In this document: piece by piece, positions 12,236-23,434 of the stretch
How the letters are laid out: each line of letters begins with the position of its first letter
How positions within the stretch are numbered: the stretch's first letter is position 1
From: Clarkia xantiana subsp. parviflora
Taxonomy: Eukaryota; Streptophyta; Magnoliopsida; Myrtales; Onagraceae
Direction of reading: 5' to 3'
Assembly: GCA_036873135.1 (NCBI GenBank)
Contig: JAPTYO010000001.1
Span: 45,780,774-45,844,773 of the forward strand
DNA: 64,000 bases
The notes under the pieces: model-generated
What the model was told of the DNA's origin: nothing
What the model saw: the letters and a program-made list of their open reading frames with translations, nothing else
The model's database searches: none
Position numbers and translations under genes: made by a program

Positions 12236-12667
12236 TGTAAGAATATATATTTAATGTTACAATATATATTCTAATTATGTGGCCAGATAATATTAATGAG
12301 TATAGATATATTGAATAATGTATTATATTATATTATATTATATCAATATATATCTTTATGGTATGATTTAATCTAGACCGTTCGATTGGCTACTCGATGG
12401 ACGTACCAGATTAAAGATTAATATTATAAACGGTCCTCTCTCCCTGCCAGTGATAAATACAGAGATTAAGAGCAGTTCTCCATCAACTGGTCTCTGACAG
12501 AAGAATGGACAAGGGAGAGAAGTAGAACCGTTCTTCAGAGAAACGAATCGTCAGTCTAGGAAGAACAGAGGAATCGAGATCAGTACCGGGTAAGTCATTC
12601 CTCACTATACTTTAATCCTCATAAAGCATGATTAAGATCCTGGCAATTAGGGTTTGTAAATCTTACA
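12236..12667 (+). repeat. 3' LTR of the LARD
   Basis: 432 bp, TG...CA ends, aligned end to end with 6826-7252. Confidence 0.92.
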
Positions 12668-12714
12668 CCGGACACCTGATCAGTTCAGTGTCCGGTCCGG
12701 TTCTGATAACACTG

Positions 12715-12722
12715 TGTGTCAC
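12715..12722 (+). repeat. hAT target-site duplication, right (TGTGTCAC)
   Basis: Identical to 5932-5939. Confidence 0.92.
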
Positions 12723-13007
12723 CCGCCCGCAGCCACATTAGATGCTATGATCTCCTATCTGGATTCTTATTCAACTAAATATATTTTTCTACCCAAAAAA
12801 TAATTATATCATTGATTTGCTTTTATATAAAAATTTCTCTTTATTAGTAAATATACTCAAATTGTATTCTACACCGTGCTTTATTATTAATTAATATAAT
12901 AATAATAATATATTAAAAAACATAAATACCAATTAATTCGCATACCTGAGTGAGTTGATATGTGAGACATCTTAGATCATTGGACTTTTAATTGGGATCA
13001 ATCTGAG

Positions 13008-13019
13008 CCTCAACTAGTT
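13008..13019 (+). repeat. LINE target-site duplication, left
   Basis: CCTCAACTAGTT, identical to 19153-19164, directly next to the poly(T) that marks the 3' end of the minus-strand LINE. Confidence 0.9.
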
Positions 13020-13078
13020 TTTTTTTTTTTTTTTGGTAAACAAAGACAACAAGAAAAACCTACTAGTACAACTACAAA

Positions 13079-16000
13079 CTAGACCACCACTCTCCGATCT
13101 TGAGTAGTTCCTAGTACATCATATAATAACAAAGATGTAAATCCATAAGGCGGGGCAGGCAAAGAGACAAAAGAGTCATCCATCTTCACAGCATCTTTTG
13201 CAAGCTGATCAGCAACCTTGTTAGCTTCCCTAAAAGCATGCCGCAACTTGTATCTACCAAATGTTTGGAGTAGAATCCTGCAACCCAAAATTAAAAGCAT
13301 TAGTGGTCGATCTTCAATGGACTCCTCAGAGATAAGGTTTAAAGCTTCCTTGGCATCCATCTCAACATAGATTGAATCTACATTTAACGTTTTTGCCAAT
13401 GTTAAACCATCTCTTAGAGCCCATAGTTCCGCTACCAAGCTATTAGTGTAGCCAATCTTTCTTTTGAATCCATGTAACCAAGTTCCAAATTCGTTTCTCA
13501 GGACCCCACCCCCTTCAGCTGGTCCAGGGTTACCGAACGCCGACCCATCAATATTCAGTTAATCCAGCCACTTGGGGGTGGGTTCCATTTCACCTGCATT
13601 GTAGAATATGAGCACATAGAAACAGGTGTCACCGAATTCATTGAAACTTCCTTTGCAAAAGTAAGGATCAAGTTTGAGAGATTTGGAGAGGCTACAGAAT
13701 TCCTAAATAATAAGGAATTCCTATTCTTCCAAATCCACCAAATCGCAGAGGTGAAAACAATATTCCAATCAAGCCCCAGATAATGAGCAGTAGTAGTTCT
13801 ACAATTATGCCAAATCCATGGACAACAATTTAATGAGTTAAAATTTTGGATAGAGTTCGGGACTCTCAACTCATGCCAAACTTTCTTTGCAATTCTACAA
13901 TCTCTCAAGATATGCATTATATCTTCATCTGCCTGGTTGCAAATTTTGCAGATAGGATCCACATTAATCCCTCTCCTATGAAGAAGTTGGGACGTAAATA
14001 CTCTCTCATGGTTACAAAGCCAGAGAAAGTGCCTGATTCTAGGAGTAGTCTTGCAAGACCAAATCCAATCCCATTCTCCTTTAGGAGTAGGGTTAGATGT
14101 GGTCCTTTGAGATATAATCATTTTATGAACAGCTGACACTGTTGGCGTTCCAGAAGGAGAACCAACCCATACCTTTCTATCAATACCAACATCTAAAGAA
14201 CCTCTTGGGACGGCAACAATTCTATTTAGGATATCATCGGGAATTTCTAAGGAAATCCCAGAAAAAACCCAATTTTTATCTCTATCCAGAACGTTTTTAA
14301 CTTTCAAGTGTTCATCTTCAATTGGTAAAGGCCCATGAATTAAGGATCTCAGAGTGGAATTTCCAAGCCATTTATCATTCCAAAGGTCAATCATGTTACC
14401 ATCCCCAATGATCCATCATAATCCTTCATCAATGGTAGTTTGCCCCTCTTTAATGGCTCGCCAAGTAGAGGTTCCAGCTTTCGGAGGTCCTTTGTTAGGA
14501 TTTAAATATTTGTCCTTCAAGATCCTTGCCCAAGGGGCATCAGACTTGTGGACTCTCCAAGTGAAATTTGCTAACAAAGCCCTGTTTCTATCGATGGTAG
14601 GAGAAATTCCCAACCCCCCACAATTCATTGGGAGGGTAACTGTGTCCCAATTGATGGGATTCATTTTCCTCTTTTCCTCAGAGGATCCCCAAAGAAAATT
14701 TCTATTGAGCTTATCAAGCTCCTTACAAGTAGCAACAGGGAGCATAGTACATTGCATAATATGAGTGGGGATAGATGCCATAACCGAGTTTATCAAAACA
14801 GTTCTACCCGCCACAGAGAGCAATTTTGATCTCCAACCTGAGAGTTTAGTCTTTACCTTCTCAGTCATGAACTCAAATGATTTTTTGGATTTGTTTGAGA
14901 GATCAAGAGGAAAACCCAAATAAGAGTTCAAACAATCCACTTTCTTTAACCCCAGATAAGTAGAAAAGTGTGTTGCAATATCAGAACTAATATTACTAGA
15001 AAAACAGACTTGAGATTTGTCAAAACTAATTTTTTGCCCTGACAAGCTGCAAAAAGAATCAAGGACTTGTTTAAAAACAGAACAGTTTTTAAAAGAGGCC
15101 TCTCCCATAAGGATGAGATCATCAGCGAACATTAAATGAGAGATAGACAAAAAGTGTCTACCAAGAGAGATAGGCTTCCAAGACCCCTGCCTGACTTCAT
15201 TCTCAATGAGGTAGCTCAAATAGTCCATGCACAATATAAAAATGTATGGGGAGAGAGGATCCCCTTGTCTAATCCCTCTGGAGGGTTGGAAACTATTCAG
15301 CTTTCCCCCATTCAAGAGAATAGAGATATTTGTGGAGCAAACACATTCCATAATAACCGAAGTCAGATCACTAGGGATTTGATAGTGACAAAGAGTTTTA
15401 AATATGAAATCCCATTCAAGTCTATCATATGCTTTTTCCAAATCCAGCTTTAAAATCATAGAACCAGACTTTCCTTTTTTTCTTTTCATAAAACCTATAG
15501 CTTCCCTCAAGATAACCACATTATCGACAGCTCTCCTACCCGGAATAAAACTAGCTTGAAAAGGGGAGATGAGGTGTTTCATGCAAGGACGAAACCTATT
15601 AACAATAACCTTCGTGATGATCTTGTAAGCAGTATTACAAAGGCTAATAGGTCTAAATTGTTTAACAAACTCAGGATTATTCACTTTTGGGATAAAGCAA
15701 ATCAAAGTGTCGTTTAGGCCCAAATGGATCTTTTTATGCAAGAAAACATTTTTTACTAAAGAACAAACCGAATGTCCCACAATATCCCAATTTTTTTGGT
15801 AGAAAACAGGGTGAAGGCCATCAGGGCCGGGGGACTTGAAAGAACCAAGGCAGTGTAGAGCATCAAAAATTTCTTTGTCTGTAACAGGGCTGCTCAATTT
15901 TCTTTTCATAATATCAAAAACCACCGTGCTTGGAGACAAATTCAGTGTGGATTGAAGAGGCACAACAAGTCTATTAGTTTGGAAAAGCTGCATGAAGCTA

Positions 16001-17292
16001 TTTTGAAAGTGATTCTCCATCTCCTCAATATCATAAATCCAGTTTTGAAAGTCATCCTTTACAGCCCTAACTTTACCAAAATTCCTCCTAACCAAAGTAG
16101 TAACATGATAATATCGGGTGTTTCTATCACCATCAGTGATCCACTTGGTTCTAGACTTTGTAGCCCAAAGTTTCTCCTCTTGATTTAAAGTGTTTTGGAA
16201 ATCGATTTTCAATTGATTTTCTAAATTCAGGAGAAACTCATTTGGGCCATTTGCCAAGTTCCTTTGGATTCCGTCAAGTCTAGCTAGGATATTTTTTTTC
16301 TTAGCAAAAATGTTACCAAAAGTGTGTTTATTCCAATCCTTAGCCACTTGAGGGAAGGCAGCAGTTGCAACCTGATGGTCATAATTTGCACTATACCAAG
16401 TATTGTGGATGATGTTTTTGAAATCAAGATGGTCCATCCACATAAGTTCCATACGAAAAGGTCTTTCATAGTTAGAACAAACGTTGGAATTGAGTGTGAG
16501 AAGGATAGGCGAATGGTCTGATTTTGTCCTAGGTAAATGCTTGACAGATGCATTTGGGAATAAAATTCTCCAGTCGGGGTTAGCGACAACTCTATCAAGC
16601 CTTTTTTGGACAAAATGACCATTCCTACACCTTCTTGCCCAAGTGAATTTAGGACCAAAAAAACCAATGTCTGAGAGGGAACAAAAGTCAATTAACTCTT
16701 GAAATTTTGTGATTCGATCCAAGTTTGGAGGTCCACCTCCTTTTTTCTCATGAGCATGAAGGATATCATTGAAATCACCCATAACAGCCCATGGTAAATT
16801 ATTAACAAGAGCAATTGACTTTAAGTTCTCCCACAACACATCTTTCTCATCATGCTTAACACTTGCATAAATCGCAGACAAGATCCATGAGTAGTTAGAA
16901 TTTTTTACCTCGATACGAGCATGTATCTCCTGGTCAGACGAGCCTAAAATTTGGACATCCAAATTGTCCGGGTTCCACAAGAGTAGAATTCCTCCGCCGA
17001 GCCCTCTTGAGTCAACTTTCTCAAAGGCACTAAGATGAATTTTTGCAGCTTGATTTAATAGAGTATCCCCGCCAATCATAGTTTCAGTGAGGATAACAAT
17101 ATCAGGGTGATGTCTTCGAATGCATTCGTTCACCACATTCACAACATTATTACTTCCAAGTCCTCTAACATTCCATATTATAGCATTCATATAGACTCTA
17201 AGGGCCGCTAGCATATTGTTAGCCGATGGTGGGCGGGCTACTGTTTCAGCTATATCTGTAAAATCCATAAAAACAACAATTAAACGGGACAC
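13079..17292 (-). pseudogene. LINE ORF2: endonuclease-reverse transcriptase-zinc knuckle-RNase H, broken
   Basis: Catalyses target-primed reverse transcription in active L1 elements. The first 958-aa stretch (17292-14416) holds an AP-like endonuclease starting near residue 35 (WNVRGLG, then TET, GDFN, RLDR and SDHSP motifs) and a reverse transcriptase (LDLEKAYDRLEW near 612, FADDL near 722). An in-frame TGA at 14416-14418 interrupts the frame just before the conserved WIIGDG segment. The zf-RVT domain (CKIC..H..C) continues in the same frame from 14415 to 13555. There a missing A in an AAA codon shifts the frame, and the RNase H domain (NIDGSAFGNPGPA, then VEMDAKEA and HAFREANKVAD) continues in another frame to the stop at 13079-13081. 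ORF2 begins only 17 bp after the end of the full-length ORF1 frame, which is typical of plant L1. Confidence 0.93.
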
Positions 17293-17309
17293 AAAAAAAA
17301 AAACACGGA

Positions 17310-19145
17310 TTACTTACCTCTTGGACTTTCTGAGGTGTTAGTCCCAATAAGGGCCATTCCTTGATCAGTATCGTCATCTGGTGGTGTGAGTTGGGGGTTA
17401 TCGACACCTCTACTATCATCAATTGAGCGGAACAATCTCTTAGGGGATCGGCTTCTCTCCCTGAGCTGATTGGGGTTAAGGTCATTGTCGGAGGCGTCTC
17501 GATTAACTGCTTGGGTTGGGTAGTTAGAGATCGGAATTTCTTCTGCAGTAGCAACAATTTCCATACCCGAATTGGATTTTGTATGTCCACCATTTACCAA
17601 TTTTGAGCAATTACTAGCAGGATATTGGCACACTCTCTCTTCACTCTCCTTCTCATTGATGTTAATTGGATTTTGAGGTCCGAACTTAGGTGAAAAGTTG
17701 ATCGGGGCATCAACCGGGTGTAGAGGAGTGGGATCCGTTTGGAGAGGTTTCACCGAATTCAGCTTTTTGGATTTCTACTCAACCTTGAGCTTGTTCAGAG
17801 TTCTAAGTGTAGGAAATACAAAGTTGATTTCCTTACCTTTTAAATTATTCAGCCCATTTGAATGGGTAATAGGATGTCTAGGCCCATTATAGGATTTTTG
17901 GCCCATCTTTTATGTAGACCCAATCTCTAGCTTCTGAGATTGCAAAGGTAGAGTTTGTACGGCAATCTTGTCTTCTTTCCTGTTAGTGACCGTTCTGACT
18001 CCGGCAGCATAACGGCTACAACCTTCACCGGAGTTAGTAGCCGGTGGCAGTCGGGAGTGACCGGAAAATTGTGGTCGTTTCCGGCGTTGAACAAGCATCC
18101 AAGGACCATATCCCTTGTTTTGGTTTTCTGAGATATTTTCAAGATTTTCAGGAATCCGAACTTCAATCTCAAGATCCGGTCGAGTCTGCGAGTTATCATG
18201 GATCGAATTCAAAGGATTTTCTTTATCCAAGTTCATCTCAGTTTCGTTCACCTGAGAACAAGTTTCTTTGTTATGTTTAAGAGAGCACTCATGTTCCATA
18301 TGCCCAAGCATTCCACAACTGAAACAAAGAGTGTTAATCCCCTCGTAAATCAGATCCAAGTGAAGGTTATCAACCTTTACATACAAAGGCATTGGTTTGG
18401 TGAGATTTACTTGGATACAAAATCGAGCAAACTTTCCCCTCTCCTCATTGATGGTGGCCACATCAATCTTAAGAAGAGGTCCAAGTTTATTCCCAATTTT
18501 CTCGAGGAATTTTGGTTTGAAATATTCAGAAGGAAGTCGCGGGATTCGAATCCATAAAGCCACTGCATTAAACACAGCATTTTCCGGTTGAAATTTTGGT
18601 TCCCATAACCTCATAGTTAGGAATTGAGAATTGATGAACCAAGGGCCACCCCGAAGAACTTTGTCGAGATCATCTCTTGATCTGAAGGCTATCTTGAAGA
18701 AACCATGTCCCAAGTCCATGATTCCAAACCCCTCAGTGGGTTTCCACATAGAAGAGAGTTTTCGATGTAAGTAATGAAATTCAACTGACTTTCCATAGAG
18801 CTTTATAATGATATCCAAGGCATGTGCCTTTCTCATTTCAATTTTTTCTTCTCTAGAGAAGAAGATTTTTATACCAGTATCATCTGGGAATTCATCAATC
18901 TCCTCCTCAACATCATCAAACATATGTAGTTCAAAATAAAAAGCTTTTTCGAAAGCTCCTGGAATGGTTCCGGTCAATTTCGACTTGTATGAGATTTTGG
19001 GATGAGCTACTTCCATGGGTGGATTCATCTCTGCTTCCATTAGGTCTCCTTCGCTTCTAGAACGTTCAGAATTCGGTTTCCAGTTACTTTTTGCTAGTTC
19101 GATTTCCTTTTCAGAGCTCCGGAACGGTTGCTTGAGCGAGAGCAT
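17310..19145 (-). pseudogene. LINE ORF1: DUF4283/CCHC nucleic-acid-binding protein with two premature stops
   Basis: ORF1 proteins coat LINE RNA. From the ATG at 19145 the first 411 residues carry a DUF4283-like RNA-binding domain (roughly 95-235, including the FKIAFRSRDDLDKVLRGGPW segment) and a CCHC knuckle CFSCGMLGHMEHEC at about 273-286. A TAA stop at 17910-17912 ends this part. The same frame then runs on as plausible protein, meets a TAG at 17775-17777, and continues to a terminal stop at 17310. The original protein was therefore probably about 610 aa. The alternative is that the first stop is natural and the downstream part is non-coding. The unbroken frame and the very short gap to ORF2 argue for decay. 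Confidence 0.85.
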
Positions 19146-19152
19146 TCCCCTC

Positions 19153-19164
19153 CCTCAACTAGTT
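19153..19164 (+). repeat. LINE target-site duplication, right
   Basis: CCTCAACTAGTT, identical to 13008-13019, directly upstream of ORF1. Confidence 0.9.
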
Positions 19165-19276
19165 GAAGCTCTGTATGAACTCTATTCAAACACAATTTCA
19201 GAGAGGCACTAATTAAACAATGGCCAAATAAATAGAGCAAAAAAATTCAGAGAGGGTGAACAAGAAGATTTTAATG

Positions 19277-19521
19277 GGATTTTTCTATTATGCTTTGGGA
19301 GCACCATGCTTTTGGTTTTTTTAATACTATGGTGGACTTAATTGTAACATAACTAAAACTTTAAAAGTATGAAAAAGTATGAATTTTTTTAACTACACCT
19401 AAGATGTGTATCATACTATTAATAATATCAATTTCCCTATGGGGTTCACCTTTAGGGCAATAGAAAAATAAAAAAATTAGTGGCAAAAGCATGGTGCTCC
19501 AAGAGCATTGTAGAAAGGTCC
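19277..19521. mobile_element. Mutator-type MITE (245 bp) with 9-bp target duplication
   Basis: The ends are inverted copies of each other for about 38 bp with a few mismatches. The best-conserved stretch is GGAGCACCATGCTTTTG at 19298-19314, inverted at 19484-19500. Both ends start with GGA. A direct 9-bp repeat ATTTTAATG flanks the element (19268-19276 and 19522-19530). A 9-bp duplication with long inverted ends is the MULE pattern. No coding sequence. Confidence 0.85.
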
Positions 19522-19679
19522 ATTTTAATGGGACAAATTGAGACATTTACATTTTTAGGAATAAAAATATATACCGCCAAAAGTTTTAGGGGGAATTGCC
19601 ACCGTTCTGATGTTGGCTTCGTCCATACTTTGCCCCCGCATTCTTTAATTATTATTATCTTATCTCTTATTTTTTTTTA

Positions 19680-20187
19680 GGTTAATTTACCAAATACACC
19701 ACTATATTTTGATCATTTTGCTAGATCTTTTTGTGTTGCCAAAGCACCACTATGATTTGAAATGTTGTTTGATGCATATGTTAGTCCATCGTTAAATGTT
19801 ATGTAAAAATGACGATGATCATATGCTATTAACGTAAAATATGTCTATTTTTTTGTAATGTTTTTAATATTAAAAAAAATAGAATTTATTTCAATATTTT
19901 CCTTTCATTTTTTTCTCGCTATTTTCCAGGTTTTTAATTTATTTTTTCCCAGTTTATTATCTATTTTTTTTTTTAATATTTTCATTGTTATATGACATTA
20001 TCATAGTTTTGTTTCCGTTTCACGTCGGCAATATGTGCATCATCAACATTTTTACGTTAAAATTTAAAGGTGGATTAATATAGTGGTGCAACTAGCCACA
20101 TTTCAAAACATAGTAGTCGATTTGACAACGTATGTAGTGCATTAGGCGACATTGCAAAATATAGTGGTGCATTTTGCTAATTAACCC
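19680..20187. mobile_element. Long-TIR MITE (~0.5 kb), probably MULE-like
   Basis: The left end GGTTAATTTACCAAATACAC and the right end (reverse complement GGTTAATTAGCAAAATGCAC) match over about 33 bp. A second inner inverted block holds CACCACTAT...TTTGAAATGT (about 19745-19780 against 20085-20115). No clear target duplication was found because the left flank is a T run. Confidence 0.7.
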
Positions 20188-22477
20188 ATTTTTTTCCTTC
20201 TTCTTTTTTTGCCGGCCGGTTCTAGCAGTCTTCATCAAGAGGACATCACTAGTAACATGTTTACTCCACACATATACAAATTCTCACTCGCACCAAGTCA
20301 GTCTATAAGGAGTAAAGTGCTGACCATGATTTTTTTTTTTTTCATTGCAAAATTCTCTACAGTTTTAAACATCTAATCTCGTGATTAAGAAATGACATGC
20401 TGAACCACTAAACCACTACACCATATAATATAGTTCTCTTTAATTCTTATTTAACAAATTATATTTTCTACCTAAGAAAACTAATTATATTAGTGATCTG
20501 CTTTTACGTTAAAATTTAAAACTTTTGTTTAATAAATATAATTAATTAATTTTGCATTAAATTAATACAGTATTTAGAAAAGACTTTGTTGGAATTGGAT
20601 GAATGACCAATTGAAAGTATTTCGTTCCAGTATTTTCAATTTATCGCAGCATCCATTTTGGATATTTATTAACATACTCTACGTAGCCGAAACATGGTCA
20701 TTTCGTCCAATTTGATAAAAAAAAAAAAAAGTAAATGAGGTAGCAATTTACTCGAAAATTAGAAGTTTAAATATAACTAATTTTAAAAAACTAAATTTCG
20801 GCAGTGATGTAATTGAGTTAAATATCACGATTCACCCATTAACCCTTGACATAGAGGTTGAGAAATTTCATTTTTTATATCACATTACAGATAATAATAT
20901 TAATAATAATGATAAAAAAAAAAAGTTGAATAAATATCTTATTAATCTATATTATATCAGTTATCATCGCTCAACACAATATTAAATTAACTGTCAGCAT
21001 TTAAATTTCAGTTAGAGTTGTAAACGGTGGCCCACCAATTTTCAAAGTTCGTTATAAATATAAATATAATACCCGCGGAAACATGGTTGGACGAGATTAC
21101 CCGTATAATTATTCGGGTGGTCCTCCAGCTATTATGGAGCAGCTACCGGTCCTTCCACTTTTCTTAGTTGCACGCTTAGTCCTTTTTCTTTCCTCTCTTT
21201 CGCAGAATGCAATTTGCTAGCTTATCGTTGAGAGATAATAAGCAATTTGCTAGTTAAAGCTTACCTTATACTGGAAGCTACCCTAAAGTATCAGTAAAGT
21301 TGGATTTTTTAAAATCTTTTTTTAATTTTCTTCTATTTACAAAATTACTTCCGCCATTTTAAACGTAAAGCATTAAAGTTAAAATCATTTAAATATGGTT
21401 CATCACCAGTGTTTTTTTTATAATAATAGAAAACTCTGATAATCTCCTTATTAATTAATTAATAACCGGTCATGCTAGATATATAATTATTAAACCCGAG
21501 ACATAGATTTTTCTTATTAGTTTCGGTCTTCTTATTTAAACACATAAGAAAATATCCATAGTTAATATATCTCTATTCCAGACTTATGTTAATGGGCTTC
21601 GTTATATGGATGATCCAATTTCATTATCTAACATAGAATAAATGATAGATTTGAAGAGTTAATTTCAAAAGTTCATAACTTCTAATTCAAATATGATTCA
21701 AGTGATGTTAATGTCATGTGAAGATTGTTAAATAGATTTAAAAAAATGAATAAAATTGCTGAAGGCCCTAAACGTATCTCTCCAAAATTTTACAACTTTA
21801 GACAGATTTGAATGATGTCATTAGACTTAAATTACATTGTATATGCTTTGAGTAAACACCGAGATCACTCGAAACAGATTTATATACATAAAAAGTTTTG
21901 GGATGTCAAAATTGACCCTTTAAATTGGTCGCATGTGACAAAAAGTTAAAACACATGAGCAACAAACATCAATTGAGATTGAGCATCTATTCAGAATTGA
22001 ATTGAAACTGTTTAATTTTGGTGATGTTCTTGTCTCGATAAAAAATGACGTTACTTAAGAAGAAAAGACCGACTTAGTTATTTGCCCAAAAAAGCCGGCC
22101 TAGCTAGAACCAGTTTGATTTTTTCTTTTGTTAAAATAACAACTTTGAACCAGTTCAAATTGTTTTTTTAAATGTAAACAGAGATCTGTAAAAAAATCGT
22201 TACAAACACGTTTGAATCGATCTGCCGACCTGATAAGTAGGTACACCTATTGGCGCTACTTCGTATCCCCTAAATAACCGGTCTAATTAAGAACCAGTTC
22301 AAGCCGAACTGGTTTGAACAATCCAAGTGATGTTAACCGGTCTATTCGTCCAACCATGTTTTTTTTGGTCAACCCTAATAAAAGTAACGTATGCAAAAGT
22401 AAAAGAACAATATTTTAGGCACCAACTCTTCACATGTAGCAGGTGAAGTACCCTATTTTTCTTTCAGAAAACGTCAG
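20188..22477. other. Intergenic, no gene; decayed repeats
   Basis: No supportable reading frame. About 20235-20445 resembles 33545-33740 (shared pattern TCACTCGCACC..GTCAG..AAGGAGTAAA..TGACCAT, and a CTGAACCACTAAACCACTACACC-like end), so it is a dispersed repeat, perhaps SINE-related. About 22090-22350 is rich in AACCGGT/CCAGTTC motifs like a decayed hAT element. An A run lies at about 20717-20730. Confidence 0.4.
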
Positions 22478-23091
22478 TCTTTTGAAATTTCAGAATTGAC
22501 CATCAGTTTTAGGTTTGGAATTTCCATAGTCAAATTACCATAATAGCAAAATGTTAAATTAATTCCGAGCCATAAATAAGGAGGAAACAAAAAACTCCAT
22601 TTATTAATTCAATTGACAACTTTTATTTATATTATAATTATAATTATATGACTGACACGTATGAATGGATAAATTTACTAAAAAATTACTTTCCTTCTTA
22701 TGAAATATAACCTGATTAGGTGTGAGCGGCCCATGTTTTATAATGGCTAAATGGGCCAACCCTATTCAAACGCGTCTTTAAATTCGGACTTTGACATAAT
22801 TGGACATGACATACTTTTATAGACTAAGTTTACCCTCATACTTTACTATGCATACATATTCTACTTCTATTCCTGCTGTATAGCTTAAACTTGAACCTCA
22901 GAGGGTCAAATTAGTTGGTGTATCTGCATTATGCACAGCTGTGTGAAATATATCTCTTAAAATGATAAGCTTGGGTGCAAAGAAGGCGATTTGTATTTTC
23001 CTGTACTATAAGTATAGGATGTGATTTTATATTTATAGAAGTGCAGGATCGGTTTCAAACTTTCTATTTATTTAAATAAAAATATCAATTC
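22478..23091 (-). repeat. Dispersed ~0.6-kb repeat, copy B, abutting the PHD/acetyltransferase gene
   Basis: Inverted copy of 3331-3886 with some extra internal sequence. It ends about 345 bp before the start codon of the PHD/GNAT gene and about 30 bp before the CT-rich leader sequence. The core promoter of that gene is therefore probably inside or next to repeat-derived DNA (inference). Confidence 0.7.
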
Positions 23092-23434
23092 CCCCCCTAA
23101 AAGGAGGGTAGTTCGGTCATTCTCCCTACTGTCTCTCTCTCTGTGAATTCTTCTCGCCTTCTTCTGCCACCCTCTTTTGAGAAGAGACTGAGACCGACCC
23201 TCAGACTTCCTTCCTCATTCCTGACATCCCCAGGATTTTCCTGCAACTCGAATCCCTAGGATTGTATCCATTCCTCTCCTTGACGATCACCGGAGACCTT
23301 ATCCCCTGGGGTTCGCAGTCGGAATTTGAAATAACTTGTCTAATCGATTCTCATTGAACCAAAAGGATCAATTTTTCCGAGTTCATAGTATACACTGTCT
23401 TTATTTTTCGTCTCCCTCTCTCTGGTGCATGTCC
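23092..23434 (+). promoter_or_regulatory. 5' leader/promoter of the PHD-GNAT gene
   Basis: Pyrimidine-rich DNA with a CTCTCTCTCT patch at about 23134-23143, followed by C/T-rich sequence typical of plant 5' UTRs. An A/T-rich TATA-like stretch lies at about 23066-23085, at the end of the adjacent repeat. The exact transcription start is not determinable. Confidence 0.45.

Larger units (their letters stand above)
6826..12667 (+). mobile_element. Non-coding LTR retrotransposon (LARD-like), nested in the hAT element
   Basis: Complete structural LTR element without coding capacity. LTRs at 6826-7252 and 12236-12667 begin TGTAAGA and end TCTTACA. A primer binding site TGGTATCAGAGC (initiator Met-tRNA type) follows the left LTR after 2 nt. 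A purine tract AAGTGGGAGAA abuts the right LTR. The flanking 5-bp duplication is CCAGA/CCGGA, with one mismatch. The 4983-bp interior is riddled with stops in all frames, and no gag, RT or integrase motif is visible. It does carry several short tandem repeats. A Met-tRNA PBS and AGTGGGAGAA-type PPT are usual for Copia elements, so the helper was probably a Copia; this is inference. Confidence 0.88.
5940..12714 (+). mobile_element. Non-autonomous hAT-type DNA transposon, split by a nested LTR retrotransposon
   Basis: The terminal inverted repeats start CAGTGTTATCAGAACC (5940-5955) and end with its exact reverse complement at 12699-12714, followed inward on both sides by CCGGACC-rich sequence. 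A perfect 8-bp direct repeat, TGTGTCAC, flanks the ends (5932-5939 and 12715-12722). An 8-bp target duplication with CAG-type ends and CCGGTT-rich subterminal sequence is the hAT signature. Without the insertion at 6826-12667 and its 5-bp duplication, the element is only about 0.93 kb. It contains no transposase, so it is non-autonomous. The short open frame at 6416-6718 is low-complexity and not convincing. Confidence 0.9.
13020..19152 (-). mobile_element. L1-type LINE retrotransposon, nearly complete but inactivated
   Basis: About 6.1 kb in minus orientation: ORF1 (19145-17310), ORF2 (17292-13079), short 3' UTR, and a poly(A) tail seen as a T run at 13018-13034. A perfect 12-bp target duplication CCTCAACTAGTT flanks it (13008-13019 and 19153-19164). 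The 5' leader before the ORF1 ATG is only about 7 nt, so the 5' UTR may have been lost on insertion. Premature stops in both ORFs and a 1-bp frameshift make it inactive. Confidence 0.93.

Noticed and set aside
23336..23434. Longer N-terminus for the PHD-GNAT protein starting at 23336
   Set aside because: The codon at 23336 is TTG, not ATG. The ATG at 23435 has a better context and starts the recognisable protein.
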